From contig NZ_VSDO01000003.1 in the NCBI RefSeq assembly GCF_008084145.1, positions 372,001 to 436,000 of the forward strand: a stretch of 64,000 nt of DNA. The letters are read 5' to 3'. The translations under genes were made by a program, and so were the position numbers. Shown piece after piece: positions 49,896-59,026 of the stretch. The notes under the pieces were generated by a model. It was given only the letters and a program-made list of their open reading frames with translations. It had not been told where the DNA came from and ran no database searches. Positions within the stretch are counted from its first letter, which is position 1; each line of letters opens with the position of its first letter. The DNA is from Paenibacillus faecis. Lineage in GTDB: Bacteria; Bacillota; Bacilli; Paenibacillales; Paenibacillaceae.

Positions 49896-51233
49896 TTACT
49901 CGGCGAGAATCCGTTCGGCTTCTTTTTTAAACGTGTCCAGTGTCGCGGCGATGTCCTTACTGTCATACATGATCGCTTCAATCGCGGAAAAGAATTCGTG
50001 CATCACTTCCGGCCAGGCCACGTCCATATTCGTATCCACGGCGTATTGCAGCTGGTCGTAGGCTACCTTGCGGTTGGGTTCCTTGGCCCATAGCTCCTTC
50101 ATTTCGGCGGATTCCACCATTTGCTTGGTGAACGGAAGGTACCCGGATTGCAAAATGAATTGCAGCCCTCCCTGCGGATCCGTCTCCATCCAGCGGATGA
50201 ATTCCCAAGCGGCTTCCTTGTTCTTCGAACCGGCCAGCATCGCCACATTGGCCCCGCCGGTCGGATTGGCGAATTGATCGTTTTTCGGCAGGAAGGCCGT
50301 AACGTAGTCAAAATCCACCGAGCTGCTCAAGCCGCCGATCGATCCCGTCGATTGGAACATCATGCCCACTTTTCCTTCCACGAACATCGAGTTTACGATA
50401 TTGCCGGAATCCTGTGCGGGCGGATAATAAAGCGCCCCGGTACCTTGCAGCTCCTTCAAATAACCGAACACTTCCTGCCCTACGCCGTTATCGACAAACC
50501 CGACGGAGGTACTCTCTTCATTAAAAAAACGGCCGCCGGATTGCGAGATCATGGCGATCGGATACCAGGTGTCGTAAGGCATCGTTAAGCCATAGCGTTT
50601 GTACTCGTTACCTTCCTTGACAACCAGGGCGTTCGCCGCGTTTTTCAACTCTTCCCAGGTTGTCGGAACCTTCAGTCCTTGCTCGTCCAGCAGTGTTTTG
50701 TTCACATGCAGGATCGGAGTGGAGCGGTTTAAAGGAAGCGAGACCAACTGATCGTTGAAATAGGAATGTCCCATCAGACCGGCGGTAAAGTCGTCCGCGC
50801 TTATCCCGGATCCCTTCAGATAGGGCGCCAGGTCCTCCAGCACTTCCGAGTCCGCGAACATCTGCACATAAGCCCGCTCCAGCATCGTCACATCCGGAGC
50901 CGTGTCGGAAGCCACGGCCTGCTGCAGCTTCGTTACGGTTTCGTCATAACCGCCCTGGTAGGTGCCGACGACTTCAATGTCGTTATGGGACTCGTTGAAC
51001 CGCTGGATCAGCGCGTCCATATACTCGCCGTTCTTGCCGCCGAGCGAATGCCAAAACTGCACGGTCGTCTTCCCTCCGGACGCCGCCGCATCCGCCGTAC
51101 CCGCCGAGTTCGCGGAAGCCGGATCGCCTTTGGCGCCGCTTCCGGCGTTTCCGCCGCCGCTGCCTCCTCCGCAGCCCGCCAGCAGCCCCAGCACCAGCGT
51201 TAACGTAAGCAGCAGTACTCCCTTGTTTTTCAT
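49896..51233 (-). CDS. ugpB: Extracellular solute-binding lipoprotein, UgpB-like
   Basis: 445 residues. Signal peptide with lipobox LLAGC, acylated Cys21, and a long Gly/Ser/Ala linker to about 55. The type-1 binding-protein fold starts TTVQFWHSLGGKNGEYMDALIQRFNESHNDIEVVGTYQGGYDE, which closely matches UgpB-type glycerol-3-phosphate/glycerophosphodiester binding proteins. KVGMMFQSTGSIGG and WEFIRWMETDP are family features. Here it is the fourth gene, after the ATPase and two permeases. The ugp assignment relies on this fold plus the adjacent phosphodiesterase. Confidence 0.85.
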   Translation of the reverse strand: MKNKGVLLLTLTLVLGLLAGCGGGSGGGNAGSGAKGDPASANSAGTADAAASGGKTTVQFWHSLGGKNGEYMDALIQRFNESHNDIEVVGTYQGGYDETVTKLQQAVASDTAPDVTMLERAYVQMFADSEVLEDLAPYLKGSGISADDFTAGLMGHSYFNDQLVSLPLNRSTPILHVNKTLLDEQGLKVPTTWEELKNAANALVVKEGNEYKRYGLTMPYDTWYPIAMISQSGGRFFNEESTSVGFVDNGVGQEVFGYLKELQGTGALYYPPAQDSGNIVNSMFVEGKVGMMFQSTGSIGGLSSSVDFDYVTAFLPKNDQFANPTGGANVAMLAGSKNKEAAWEFIRWMETDPQGGLQFILQSGYLPFTKQMVESAEMKELWAKEPNRKVAYDQLQYAVDTNMDVAWPEVMHEFFSAIEAIMYDSKDIAATLDTFKKEAERILAE

Positions 51234-51287
51234 TCCGATTTCCCTCCAGTGTATAGTTTTGGTTTGTATTTTGAGGGGATTAATAAA

Positions 51288-52130
51288 CTACTTAATCCCC
51301 GAGTACACAAAAGCCTTGACGATCTGCTTGGAACAGAACAGATAGACGATCAGAATCGGAATGACCAGTACGACATTGCCGGCCATAATGATGTGCCAGT
51401 TGCTGATGCCTTCCGTTTCGCGCAGCATGGAAATGCCCAGGGTCAACGGACGAATCGAGGCCGAGTTGGTCATCACGAGCGGCCAAAAATATTCGTTCCA
51501 ATGGCTGACGAAGCTGAACAGGGCGATCGTCGCCAGCGCCGGCTTGGCCATCGGGATCATAATTTTCCGCACGAGCTTCCACTCCCCGGCGTTATCCAGG
51601 CGGGCCGCCTCGATAATCTCCTCGGGGATCTGCATGAAATACTGGCGCAGCAGGAAGATTCCGAAGGCGTTCGACATAAACGGGATGATTTGCGGCCACA
51701 GCGTATGAATCAGGTCCATATCCGCCATCATCAGGTAGACCGGGATGAACGTAATCTGTCCAGGGATCATGAAGGCGAGCAGCACCAGGCCGAACAGAAC
51801 GTTTTTCAGCGCAAACCGGTATTTGGCAAAGGCGTACGCCGCCGGGATCATCACGGCAAACTGGATCACGATAATCGATACGGTAATGATCAGGGAATTT
51901 TTGGCATAGGTGAGAAACGGGCCGGCCCGCATCGCTTCGGCAAAATTGCCCCATTGCGGTACGGCGGGAATCCAGGTCGGCGGGAATGCCAGCGTCTCCC
52001 GGAACGTCTGCAGCGACGTTGAAATCATCCACAAAAACGGAAAGATAAATACCGCAAGGATGACGATTTTAAAGGCTATGCCGACCGCTGATTTTAACCA
52101 GTTGAAATAGGAAGAATCCAATGTGTTCAC
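51288..52130 (-). CDS. ugpE: ABC transporter permease, UgpE-like
   Basis: 280 residues from GTG at 52128-52130, which follows GGAGATCAACC. It has six membrane spans. The EAA loop is EIIEAARLDNAGEWKLVRKIMIPMAKP and the C-terminus is VYLFCSKQIVKAFVYSGIK, typical of the MalG/UgpE subgroup. The first span is TM at about 16-36 (IAFKIVILAVFIFPFLWMI). It forms the pore with the UgpA-like permease encoded 45 bases upstream. Confidence 0.88.
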   Translation of the reverse strand: MNTLDSSYFNWLKSAVGIAFKIVILAVFIFPFLWMISTSLQTFRETLAFPPTWIPAVPQWGNFAEAMRAGPFLTYAKNSLIITVSIIVIQFAVMIPAAYAFAKYRFALKNVLFGLVLLAFMIPGQITFIPVYLMMADMDLIHTLWPQIIPFMSNAFGIFLLRQYFMQIPEEIIEAARLDNAGEWKLVRKIMIPMAKPALATIALFSFVSHWNEYFWPLVMTNSASIRPLTLGISMLRETEGISNWHIIMAGNVVLVIPILIVYLFCSKQIVKAFVYSGIK

Positions 52131-52175
52131 GGTTGATCTCCTTCTCTTCTCAGCATTAAAATTGGGCAGTCCGGA

Positions 52176-53054
52176 TTATTGGTAATGCACCTTACGGGCC
52201 AGCAGCCGGAAGTAAACGAACGTCAGGAGGCCGATGATCAGCATGAGCACGACGCTCGTGGCCGCCGAATAGCCGATATTGGTCGTCCGGAACCCGTAGA
52301 TGTAATAGACCAAAGTATCCGTGGCTCCGTTAGGCCCCCCGCCGGTCATGATTTTCACGGTATCGAACACCTTAAAAGACCCGATCGTCATGATAATCAG
52401 AATGAAGAACAACTGCGGCGAAATCAGCGGCAGGGTGATCTTCGTGAACACTTTAAACCTGCTGGCATTGTCCAAAGCCGCCGCTTCGTAGATGCTCGGC
52501 GAGATGCTTTGCAGCGCGGCGACGATGATGAGCGCGTAATAGCCGATGCTCTGCCAAACCGAAACAATGATGACGGAGATCATCGCCGTTTTGGAGCTCT
52601 GCAGCCAGTCGGAGGCCGGGATGCCGAGCGATCTCAGCACAAAATTAAGCACGCCCTGGTCCGGCTCCATCAGCCACATCCAAACGAATGCCACGGACAC
52701 GATCGATACGATATGGGGCGTAAAAATCCCGGCTTGAACCACCGCGTTAAACCGGGTTTTCTTGTTCAGCCAGACCGCGATCAACAGCGACAGAAGCATC
52801 GTCAGCACCACTACGCCCAAGGTGTAAACGGCCGTATTGCCCAGCGCTTTATAGAAATCCCCGCGGGTCAAAAGCTGGGTGAAGTTGTCCCAACCGATGA
52901 ATTTGCTCTTGGCCTTGTTCATCAGGTTGTATTTATGAAAGCTCAGGTAAACGAGATAGATGACCGGGTAGACGACAAACATGCCGATGCCCGCCATGGC
53001 CGGCGCAATCAGGACGTAAGGACGAAGGGCTTCCCAGATCGGCTTTCTGTTCAT
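52176..53054 (-). CDS. ugpA: ABC transporter permease, UgpA-like
   Basis: 292 residues, six membrane spans. The EAA loop is SIYEAAALDNASRFKVFTKITLPLISP, and the N-terminal LIAPAMAGIGMFVVYPVIYLVYLSFHKYNLM is typical of the MalF/UgpA subgroup. Its ATG overlaps the stop of the ATPase gene by four bases (ATGA), implying coupled translation and fixed stoichiometry. Confidence 0.88.
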   Translation of the reverse strand: MNRKPIWEALRPYVLIAPAMAGIGMFVVYPVIYLVYLSFHKYNLMNKAKSKFIGWDNFTQLLTRGDFYKALGNTAVYTLGVVVLTMLLSLLIAVWLNKKTRFNAVVQAGIFTPHIVSIVSVAFVWMWLMEPDQGVLNFVLRSLGIPASDWLQSSKTAMISVIIVSVWQSIGYYALIIVAALQSISPSIYEAAALDNASRFKVFTKITLPLISPQLFFILIIMTIGSFKVFDTVKIMTGGGPNGATDTLVYYIYGFRTTNIGYSAATSVVLMLIIGLLTFVYFRLLARKVHYQ

Positions 53055-54106
53055 GGCCGCCTCCGCAGCAATTCCAGGTAACCGGCCGCTCGGGGATCAC
53101 TAGACTCAAGCCGACGCTCATCTCCCCCGAAAAAATGCAGTTTGGACGCGTCCACCCCCAGGAAGACTTCCTCATCGACGCGGTACAGATCCTCGGCGGA
53201 CTTCACCATAAACGAATCCGAACCGGAACGGATCTGATAAATGGTTTCCGATCCAAGCATCTCCCGGGTAATAATCGTGCCGCGCGTCTGGTAGTGGAGG
53301 GCGGATTCGGGCGGGAGTTGCCGCGACAACACCGCATGTTCCGGCCGAAAGCCGAACCGGGCCCCCTCCGTGCCGAGTTCCCCGATGTTCATGGGCGGGA
53401 CGCCGATAAACTGGGCGGTGAACAGGTTGTTCGGTTGATGATAGATCGCCTCGGGCGCGGCCTCCTGCTGAATCTCCCCTTTGTTCATCAGCACGATCGT
53501 ATCCGCCATCGACATCGCCTCGACCTGATCGTGGGTAACGTAGACGAAGGTCGTTCCCAGCTTCTTGTGCAGTTCGATCAGTTCGATGCGCATCTGCACC
53601 CGCAGCTTCGCATCCAGGTTGGACAGCGGCTCGTCCATCAGAAAGACGGACGGCTTCTTGACCATGGCGCGGGCCAAGGCGACGCGCTGACGCTGGCCGC
53701 CGGACAAATCCGACGGTTTGCGGTCCAGATATTCGGCCAGCCCGACGGTTTCGCAAATACTTTCGATGAGGCGTTTCCGCTCGGCTTTGGGCACCTTGTT
53801 GTTCTTCAGGCCGAATTCGATATTTTCCCGGACCGACATCGTCGGGTAGATCGCATAGTTCTGAAACACCATCGCCACTCCGCGCTGGCCGGGAGGAATC
53901 CGCGAAACATCTTTTCCATCGATCAGGACCCGGCCCGACGTGTGGGGGCCGATCCCCGCGATCATGCGGAGCAGCGTCGTTTTGCCGCAGCCGGACGGCC
54001 CCACGAGCACCGTAAACTTGCCGTCCTCAATCGTCAGGTTCAGGTCGCGGATCACGGCCTGTTTATCAAACGTCTTCGATACGTCCACAAATTGTATGGA
54101 TGCCAA
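53051..54106 (-). CDS. ugpC: ABC transporter ATP-binding protein, UgpC/MalK-like
   Basis: 351 residues. TTG start at 54104-54106 follows GGGGG by seven bases; an ATG close to the site is out of frame. Walker A GPSGCGKTT, signature LSGGQRQRVALARAM, Walker B VFLMDEP, D-loop SNLDAKL and switch His in VTHDQVEAMS are complete. The C-terminal ~115 residues form the MalK-type regulatory OB/TOBE domain (FIGVPPMNIGE, FGFRPEHAVL). It is the first gene of the importer operon, an unusual place since the binding protein usually leads. Having its own ATPase sets it apart from the first sugar importer in this window. Confidence 0.9.
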   Translation of the reverse strand: MASIQFVDVSKTFDKQAVIRDLNLTIEDGKFTVLVGPSGCGKTTLLRMIAGIGPHTSGRVLIDGKDVSRIPPGQRGVAMVFQNYAIYPTMSVRENIEFGLKNNKVPKAERKRLIESICETVGLAEYLDRKPSDLSGGQRQRVALARAMVKKPSVFLMDEPLSNLDAKLRVQMRIELIELHKKLGTTFVYVTHDQVEAMSMADTIVLMNKGEIQQEAAPEAIYHQPNNLFTAQFIGVPPMNIGELGTEGARFGFRPEHAVLSRQLPPESALHYQTRGTIITREMLGSETIYQIRSGSDSFMVKSAEDLYRVDEEVFLGVDASKLHFFGGDERRLESSDPRAAGYLELLRRRP

Positions 54107-54146
54107 GTTCCATCCCCCTCATTGATAACTTCATTCCAAATGCGCA

Positions 54147-54215
54147 CAAAATGAACAATTATTGATCATTTTTGCTCATTTGCATTTAATTCGATTGTAA
54201 TTCCGGTTCATTTGC
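54147..54215. promoter_or_regulatory. Repeated GTTCATTT-like elements between ugpC and the DeoR gene
   Basis: AAATGAAC (54149-54156 region, reverse orientation), GATCATTT (54164), GCTCATTT (54174) and GTTCATTT (54206) occur in the divergent intergenic region. The first two also make an imperfect palindrome TGAACAAT-T-ATTGATCA. This spacing and position suit the DeoR-type regulator encoded next door. Inference. Confidence 0.4.
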
Positions 54216-54458
54216 GTAGTATTAGCCGGATATCAAGCGGATGTAATGATTTCCCGGGAAAACTTTGCCTGGAGAGCGGTCCATTTAACACCCGCTTGAT
54301 GTTCTTCCTTTACTATAATGAAGGAGAATGTAAACGACTCGCCCTGGGACCGACTGGCGCAGAATGGACTTAACTCAAGCCCCCCATGAGCAGAATTGCG
54401 CAGGGATACGCATCTTGAATTTCTAATGCGCCATTCCTGCCCGAAAGGATGAACCAGC

Positions 54459-55220
54459 GTGCTGGCAGCGGAAAGAAAAAAACGAATTGTGGAGTATGTC
54501 CGGCAATACCGAACGGCGACCGTGGCCGATCTGGCCAAGGAATTTCAGGTTCATGGAGCCACTATCCGCCGGGACCTGGCGGAGATCGAACAGGAAGGAC
54601 TGCTCAAGCGGACGCATGGCGGGGTCATCATGGAGCAGTGGACGCGCGATGAGCCTTCTTTTCACGAACGGACCCACCAGCATCTGGAGGAAAAAATGCG
54701 CATCGGCAAAATGGCCGCTTCCCTCATCGAGGACGGGGAAAATATCATCATCGATTCGGGGACGACCACCCTGCATATTGCGACTCATCTGGTGAACCGG
54801 ACCGATATTACCGTCATCACCAACGATATGAACGTAGCGGTCCAGCTTCGGGACGCCTCGGGCGTTAAGGTCATCCTCTCCGGAGGCGAGCTGTACCCTT
54901 CCAGCTACATGCTGAACGGGATGTTCACCGATCATGTGCTTAAGTCCCTGCATGTGGAAAAGGCCTTTATCGGCACGCCGGCCCTGCATCCCCAATATGG
55001 CCTGATGCATCCCGAGGCGCTGCTGGTCCCGGCTAAGCAAGGGATGATCGCCGCGGCGGGGGAAATCATCGTCGTCACCGATCACAGCAAAATCGGCAAA
55101 TTGTCGCTGCATACCGTCGCGCCGAACAGCGCGATTCATACGCTCATTACCGGAACCGAAGCTTCCGAATACGACGTCAAGCCGTTTAAGGATCGGGGGA
55201 TCACGGTGTATCAGGTATGA
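54459..55220 (+). CDS. DeoR-family transcriptional regulator (GlpR-like)
   Basis: 253 residues. GTG start at 54459 behind AAAGGAT. The N-terminal HTH reads RTATVADLAKEFQVHGATIRRDLAEIEQEGLLKRTHGG (about 18-57), the DeoR signature. The C-terminal DeoRC domain contains ENIIIDSGTTTLHIA, the phosphorylated-sugar binding loop, and VTDHSKIG. DeoR regulators of this type sense phosphorylated sugars or glycerol-3-phosphate. It is divergent from the ugp-type operon, so it is probably its repressor with a glycerol phosphate or DHAP-related effector. Confidence 0.9.
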   Translation: MLAAERKKRIVEYVRQYRTATVADLAKEFQVHGATIRRDLAEIEQEGLLKRTHGGVIMEQWTRDEPSFHERTHQHLEEKMRIGKMAASLIEDGENIIIDSGTTTLHIATHLVNRTDITVITNDMNVAVQLRDASGVKVILSGGELYPSSYMLNGMFTDHVLKSLHVEKAFIGTPALHPQYGLMHPEALLVPAKQGMIAAAGEIIVVTDHSKIGKLSLHTVAPNSAIHTLITGTEASEYDVKPFKDRGITVYQV

Positions 55221-55316
55221 GGGAGCTAGGCGAGCGAGAGCGGGGGAAGCGAGAGGGAGTAAGGATGAGGAAAGGGGTAGCACGAAGACTGATCAAGCTT
55301 TGAGATTTGAGAATTC

Positions 55317-55452
55317 TTGCAAATCCGCAGGCTTCTGCGGCGGGAATCGCGATTTGCCCGCAATGCGGGATAAATACCTGCACGTATGCATCCTTTTGCC
55401 GGGATGGGCCCTGCACGGCCTAAAATACCTGCACTTTTGCATGTATTTTGGC
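55317..55452. repeat. Intergenic repeat family C, copy 2
   Basis: In the 406-base gap between the DeoR and methyltransferase stops there are repeated TTGCAAATCCGCAGG, AATACCTGCACGTATGCAT and AATACCTGCACTTTTGCATGTATTTT units, each a short hairpin. They resemble the units at 21.2 kb. No gene was seen in 55221-55626. Confidence 0.55.
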
Positions 55453-55626
55453 TAGGTAGCCTCCTCTTGCGGTTAAATGGCAAATAAGGGCCTTCCCGCC
55501 GCGGCATCAAATGCCGTATTGGAAAAGCCCTATCCTGGACCCGCTTCTTTACTTTTTTTAATTCACCGGATATGTCTCGGATCACGGATCAGCCCTAACA
55601 TTAATCTCGGCGACTTCCCGGTCATT

Positions 55627-56190
55627 TCAATAATTTTTGGAACGGTACACGTATATTTTCGTCCGGTACAGATCCCCGCAGGTGACCACCCGTTCCGGCG
55701 TCCAGCCGGGAAGAGCAAAACAAATACTGATAATCCGAGCTCCCGGTTTCACCCCTTGGCGAAAAATTTCGTCCAGCCGGGTCATGGCACCGGGATACAG
55801 ATAACAGACCACAACATCGGCTTCCCCGTACGGATGCGTATAAAGATCCTTTTTATGAAACATTACATTCCGAAAAGAACCCCAACGCGCCAAGCAACGA
55901 GACACCGCCCAAGGCAGGGGAGAATTCTCGATCCCGATGACCTGCAGGTCAGGCCGGCTCCTGGCCGCCTCCAAAGCCAGCGTTCCCCAACCCGACCCGG
56001 CCTCGATCATCACCTTGGCCGCCGGGATCCGCTGCAGCTCGGCGACTACCTGCCGCCGCACCGCCGGAGATGTCGGCATCGGCGAAATTCCGTTCCGCCA
56101 GCTGGAATAAACAATGGAGCCGGCGGCCAGCAGGAACAGCACGATAAAAGCAGCGGATAAAATGGAGTTCATGGTTGCCGTGGTTGTCAT
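55627..56190 (-). CDS. Membrane-anchored class I SAM-dependent methyltransferase
   Basis: 187 residues. One membrane span near the N-terminus (about 9-29, ILSAAFIVLFLLAAGSIVY). The SAM-binding glycine loop is MIEAGSGWGTLALEAARSRP, followed by VIGIENSPLPWAVSRC (acidic motif II) and DVVVCYLYPGAM (motif IV). The start is ATG at 56190 or 56172; neither has an ideal ribosome site. The overall pattern resembles small bacterial methyltransferases with an N-terminal anchor; the substrate is unknown. It is isolated, with repeat-bearing gaps on both sides. Confidence 0.78.
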   Translation of the reverse strand: MTTTATMNSILSAAFIVLFLLAAGSIVYSSWRNGISPMPTSPAVRRQVVAELQRIPAAKVMIEAGSGWGTLALEAARSRPDLQVIGIENSPLPWAVSRCLARWGSFRNVMFHKKDLYTHPYGEADVVVCYLYPGAMTRLDEIFRQGVKPGARIISICFALPGWTPERVVTCGDLYRTKIYVYRSKNY

Positions 56191-56549
56191 CCTCTTTTAG
56201 TCTCCTTTGCTCCATTTTACAAGGAATGCAAAGGAAGCGGAAGGAGAGAAAACATGCCCGCTCCCTGCCGACGACGGCAGCTTTCCGGCACACGTCGGCC
56301 GCCGTCGTGATAGTGGCCTTTTTGGAAGCTATTGTGGCCCGATTCGGCTTCGCAGGAGAAATAGATGCCGGAATGAGCCTTATTTCGCCAGGGGAGAGGT
56401 CAGATAGCTCGTTCACCAGGAGACGCCCTTGGTCTAATATAACCGCATCTGGCCCCGATTTTGACTTGGCCGAGCCCGTCCAAGCACAAGCTTGCTTCAA
56501 CTTCCTACCGTATCTAAATACCGCAGGCCAATCATCATATTACTCAACT

Positions 56550-57130
56550 AACTTATCCTTCAACTGAGTTGCTTCGAACTTCCGGAGCGGAGCGTGCTGT
56601 TCTGTCCGGTGGTTCCCTCAAATTAACGGGATTTCCTCCCGTTAATTTCGCTCACCCGGCGGTGCCTCGCCCAATTACCTGGAATTTCTCCCGCTAATTA
56701 AGCTCATTTCGGCCAATCCGGCCCGATTTTGACAAATTAGCGGTACTTTTTCCAGGTATTTCTCGCCCATGGCCACTCGCGAGTGAATTAACGGGAAGTT
56801 TTCCCGTTAATTCACCGCCCAGGAGAAGTGTGTGTGGTTCGGTCCGGTCGTTCATCCTTCACCTGAGTGCTTCGAACTCTGGAGCATGCTGTACGGTCCG
56901 GTCATTCCCTCAAATTAACGGGATTTCCTCCCGTTAATTTCGCTCGCCCGGCGGGCCTTCGCCCAATTACCTGGAATTCCTCCCGCTAATTCTGCTCATT
57001 TCGGCCAATCCGGCCCGAATTTGGAAAATTAGCGGTACTTTTTCCGGGTATTTCTCGCCTCTGGCCACGCGAGGGTCGATTAACGGGAGATTTTCCCGTT
57101 AATTCACCGCCCAGGAGACGCCCTTCGCTC
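56550..57130. repeat. Two tandem ~292-bp copies of repeat family B
   Basis: Equivalent landmarks are 292 bases apart: AATTAACGGGATTTCCTCCC at 56621 and 56913, and TTCACCGCCCAGGAGA at about 56811 and 57103. Each unit holds several AT/GC hairpins: AATTAACGGGA...TCCCGTTAATT, CCTGGAATT...CCCGCTAATT, AATTAGCGGTACTTTTTCC and GGGAARWTTTTCCCGTTAATT. No supportable gene lies in the gap 56191-57223; the repeat fills most of it. Similar hairpins are at 27.4-27.6 kb. Confidence 0.85.
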
Positions 57131-57223
57131 AACTATGGCCGTGCGCCCGCACATTTTGGGCTTAATGGCGCCTCTTTTCGCCGCTACCGCTATTCATCCC
57201 CTCGGCAGGTGCGCGGTTTTACT

Positions 57224-58834
57224 TCACCCCTCCACAATCACCTTCCAATTATGATTGCAGACCGTCGAAATCGTCCCCCGCTCCGTAATATACGCCTCGA
57301 TTAAATCCGCCGTGTCGATTTGGATTTCGCGGACGACCTCTTTGCCCTTGAACATGTCGTAGTCTCCGCCGCCCCCGGCCCGGTAGTTGTTCATCACCAC
57401 ATCGAGCACCAGATCGTCCGGCAGATCCTCCCCCCTGTATCGTAAAAACCTGACCCGACTGCCAGCCGACTTGGCGATATTCAGGACGTATTCGATCCCT
57501 TCCCACATGTCATAGTTGTAATGCTGCGCCTTCGGCTCAAGATAGGCCGGGTTAACGGCCGGCTGTCCGTCCGGACCGACGATAAAATAATGCGCCGTCT
57601 GCTCCAGCGCGGCCCGGATATCCGCCCCCGTCAGCCGGAGTACGGCCAGCGTGTTCGGGTACATGAAGTTGGTGAGCACGTCCCGTCGCGTGATCACCTC
57701 GCCGAATCCGGCGGAGGCTTCGTTCAACAATGCCGTGCAGGACACGGAAGCGCCGGCGGCTTCCATCTGGACGCGGTTGACGAACTCGATGAACGGATGC
57801 TCCGCCAGCCGGCAGGCCAGCGGGCTGCTCAGCCGCAGGCCGCCGTCCGTGCGGCCGATCGGCTCATCGAGCCACCGCTGCGTCCGCTCCTCCAGCGTCC
57901 GGCATAGCGCCAGCACCGCGGCATCCGGCGCTGTTTCCGCCTCCGGCTTCAGCAGCTCGGCGCGCTTGCCGCGGATCGCCCAACGGCGGCCGGCCTCATC
58001 ACGCTCCAGCTCCAGCGTGATCTTCCCCATGGCCTGCCCGTTGCAGCCCGGCTGGACGATCGCCACGCCGTTCACCTCGCTTGCCTCCAGCCGGTGCTGA
58101 TGCCCCGTGATCAGCACGTCGATGCCCTCCACCTCCGCGCACATGGCGTAGGCCTGATTCTCTCCGGTCAGTCGCTCGGCCGGTTCGCCGGTCGCCAGGT
58201 CCCGCTCGAATCCCCCATGGTAGGCGACGATCAGCACATCCGGCCGCACATCCGCCCGGATGCGCAACACCCACCGCTTCACGGTCTCCAGCGCATCGCC
58301 GAACACCCAGTCCCGAATATGCGCGGGGTTTTCCCAATGGGGAATATAATGCGTGGTCACGCCCAGGACCGCCACCTTAACCTCCCCTATCTTTTTTACG
58401 ATATAAGGAACTCCGAACGCCGGCCCCCCCGCTTTGTCCGTAATTCCGGCCGACAGCCAGGGAAACGCGGATTCATTCATCACCCGGCGCAGCAGGTCCG
58501 GTCCATAGTTAAACTCATGGTTGCCCGGCACGGCCGCGTCGTAGCCCAGTTCATTCAGCGTCGCCACGGCGGGGTGCGCCCCCTCCCCCCGCTTGACCGC
58601 GTATGCCGCGAGCGGTGAACCCTGGATCAGATCCCCATTATCCAGCAGCAGCAAATCGGGATCGCCCAGACGTTCCTTGCGGATCAGCGTCGCCAGCTTG
58701 GCCAGACCGAGCGGACGCTCGTCTTTGCTCCGGTAATCGGTAGGGTAAATATACCCGTGGATATCGCTTGTCGCCAGGATCGTCACCGTTTGGCGCCGCT
58801 TTTTCTCTAGCCCCATATCCATATTCATTTCCAT
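57224..58834 (-). CDS. Cytoplasmic bifunctional 5'-nucleotidase / 2',3'-cyclic phosphodiesterase-family protein
   Basis: 536 residues. The N-terminal metallophosphatase has ATSDIHGYIYP, LLLLDNGDLIQGS, VPGNHEFNYG and ITGHQHR, the two-metal binding set. The C-terminal 5'-nucleotidase domain includes AVLRLTGADIRAALEQ and YRAGGGGDYDMFKG. Unlike CpdB/YfkN/UshA proteins it has no signal peptide or wall anchor (starts MEMNMDMGLEKKRRQTVT), so it acts inside the cell. AAAGGGG lies 11 bases before the ATG. It is divergent from the phn transporter, suggesting a joint role in phosphorus salvage. Confidence 0.88.
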   Translation of the reverse strand: MEMNMDMGLEKKRRQTVTILATSDIHGYIYPTDYRSKDERPLGLAKLATLIRKERLGDPDLLLLDNGDLIQGSPLAAYAVKRGEGAHPAVATLNELGYDAAVPGNHEFNYGPDLLRRVMNESAFPWLSAGITDKAGGPAFGVPYIVKKIGEVKVAVLGVTTHYIPHWENPAHIRDWVFGDALETVKRWVLRIRADVRPDVLIVAYHGGFERDLATGEPAERLTGENQAYAMCAEVEGIDVLITGHQHRLEASEVNGVAIVQPGCNGQAMGKITLELERDEAGRRWAIRGKRAELLKPEAETAPDAAVLALCRTLEERTQRWLDEPIGRTDGGLRLSSPLACRLAEHPFIEFVNRVQMEAAGASVSCTALLNEASAGFGEVITRRDVLTNFMYPNTLAVLRLTGADIRAALEQTAHYFIVGPDGQPAVNPAYLEPKAQHYNYDMWEGIEYVLNIAKSAGSRVRFLRYRGEDLPDDLVLDVVMNNYRAGGGGDYDMFKGKEVVREIQIDTADLIEAYITERGTISTVCNHNWKVIVEG

Positions 58835-59026
58835 TTCGTCGTAATCCCCTTTGATGGCATGCTTAATCTATTGTTCCTCCATCGATTCTAGCAGACAATC
58901 TTCAGAGCCATATTAAATTTCCACCCGTTTACAAAAAATTATCATTTCTCTAACCGCCCGTTAATAGTCCCTCCTTATAGTGGAACAAGTAACGATAAAC
59001 TATTAAATATTTGGAGGTCATCCCGT

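Noticed and set aside
56550-57130. Possible CRISPR array
   Set aside because: Only two long units (292 bp) that are similar over their full length, with no short constant repeats alternating with unique spacers, and no cas genes.
58940-58980. Possible PhoP box before phnD (TTTACA-N5-TTATCA)
   Set aside because: The second half departs from the TTAACA consensus and only one pair is present; too weak to list.
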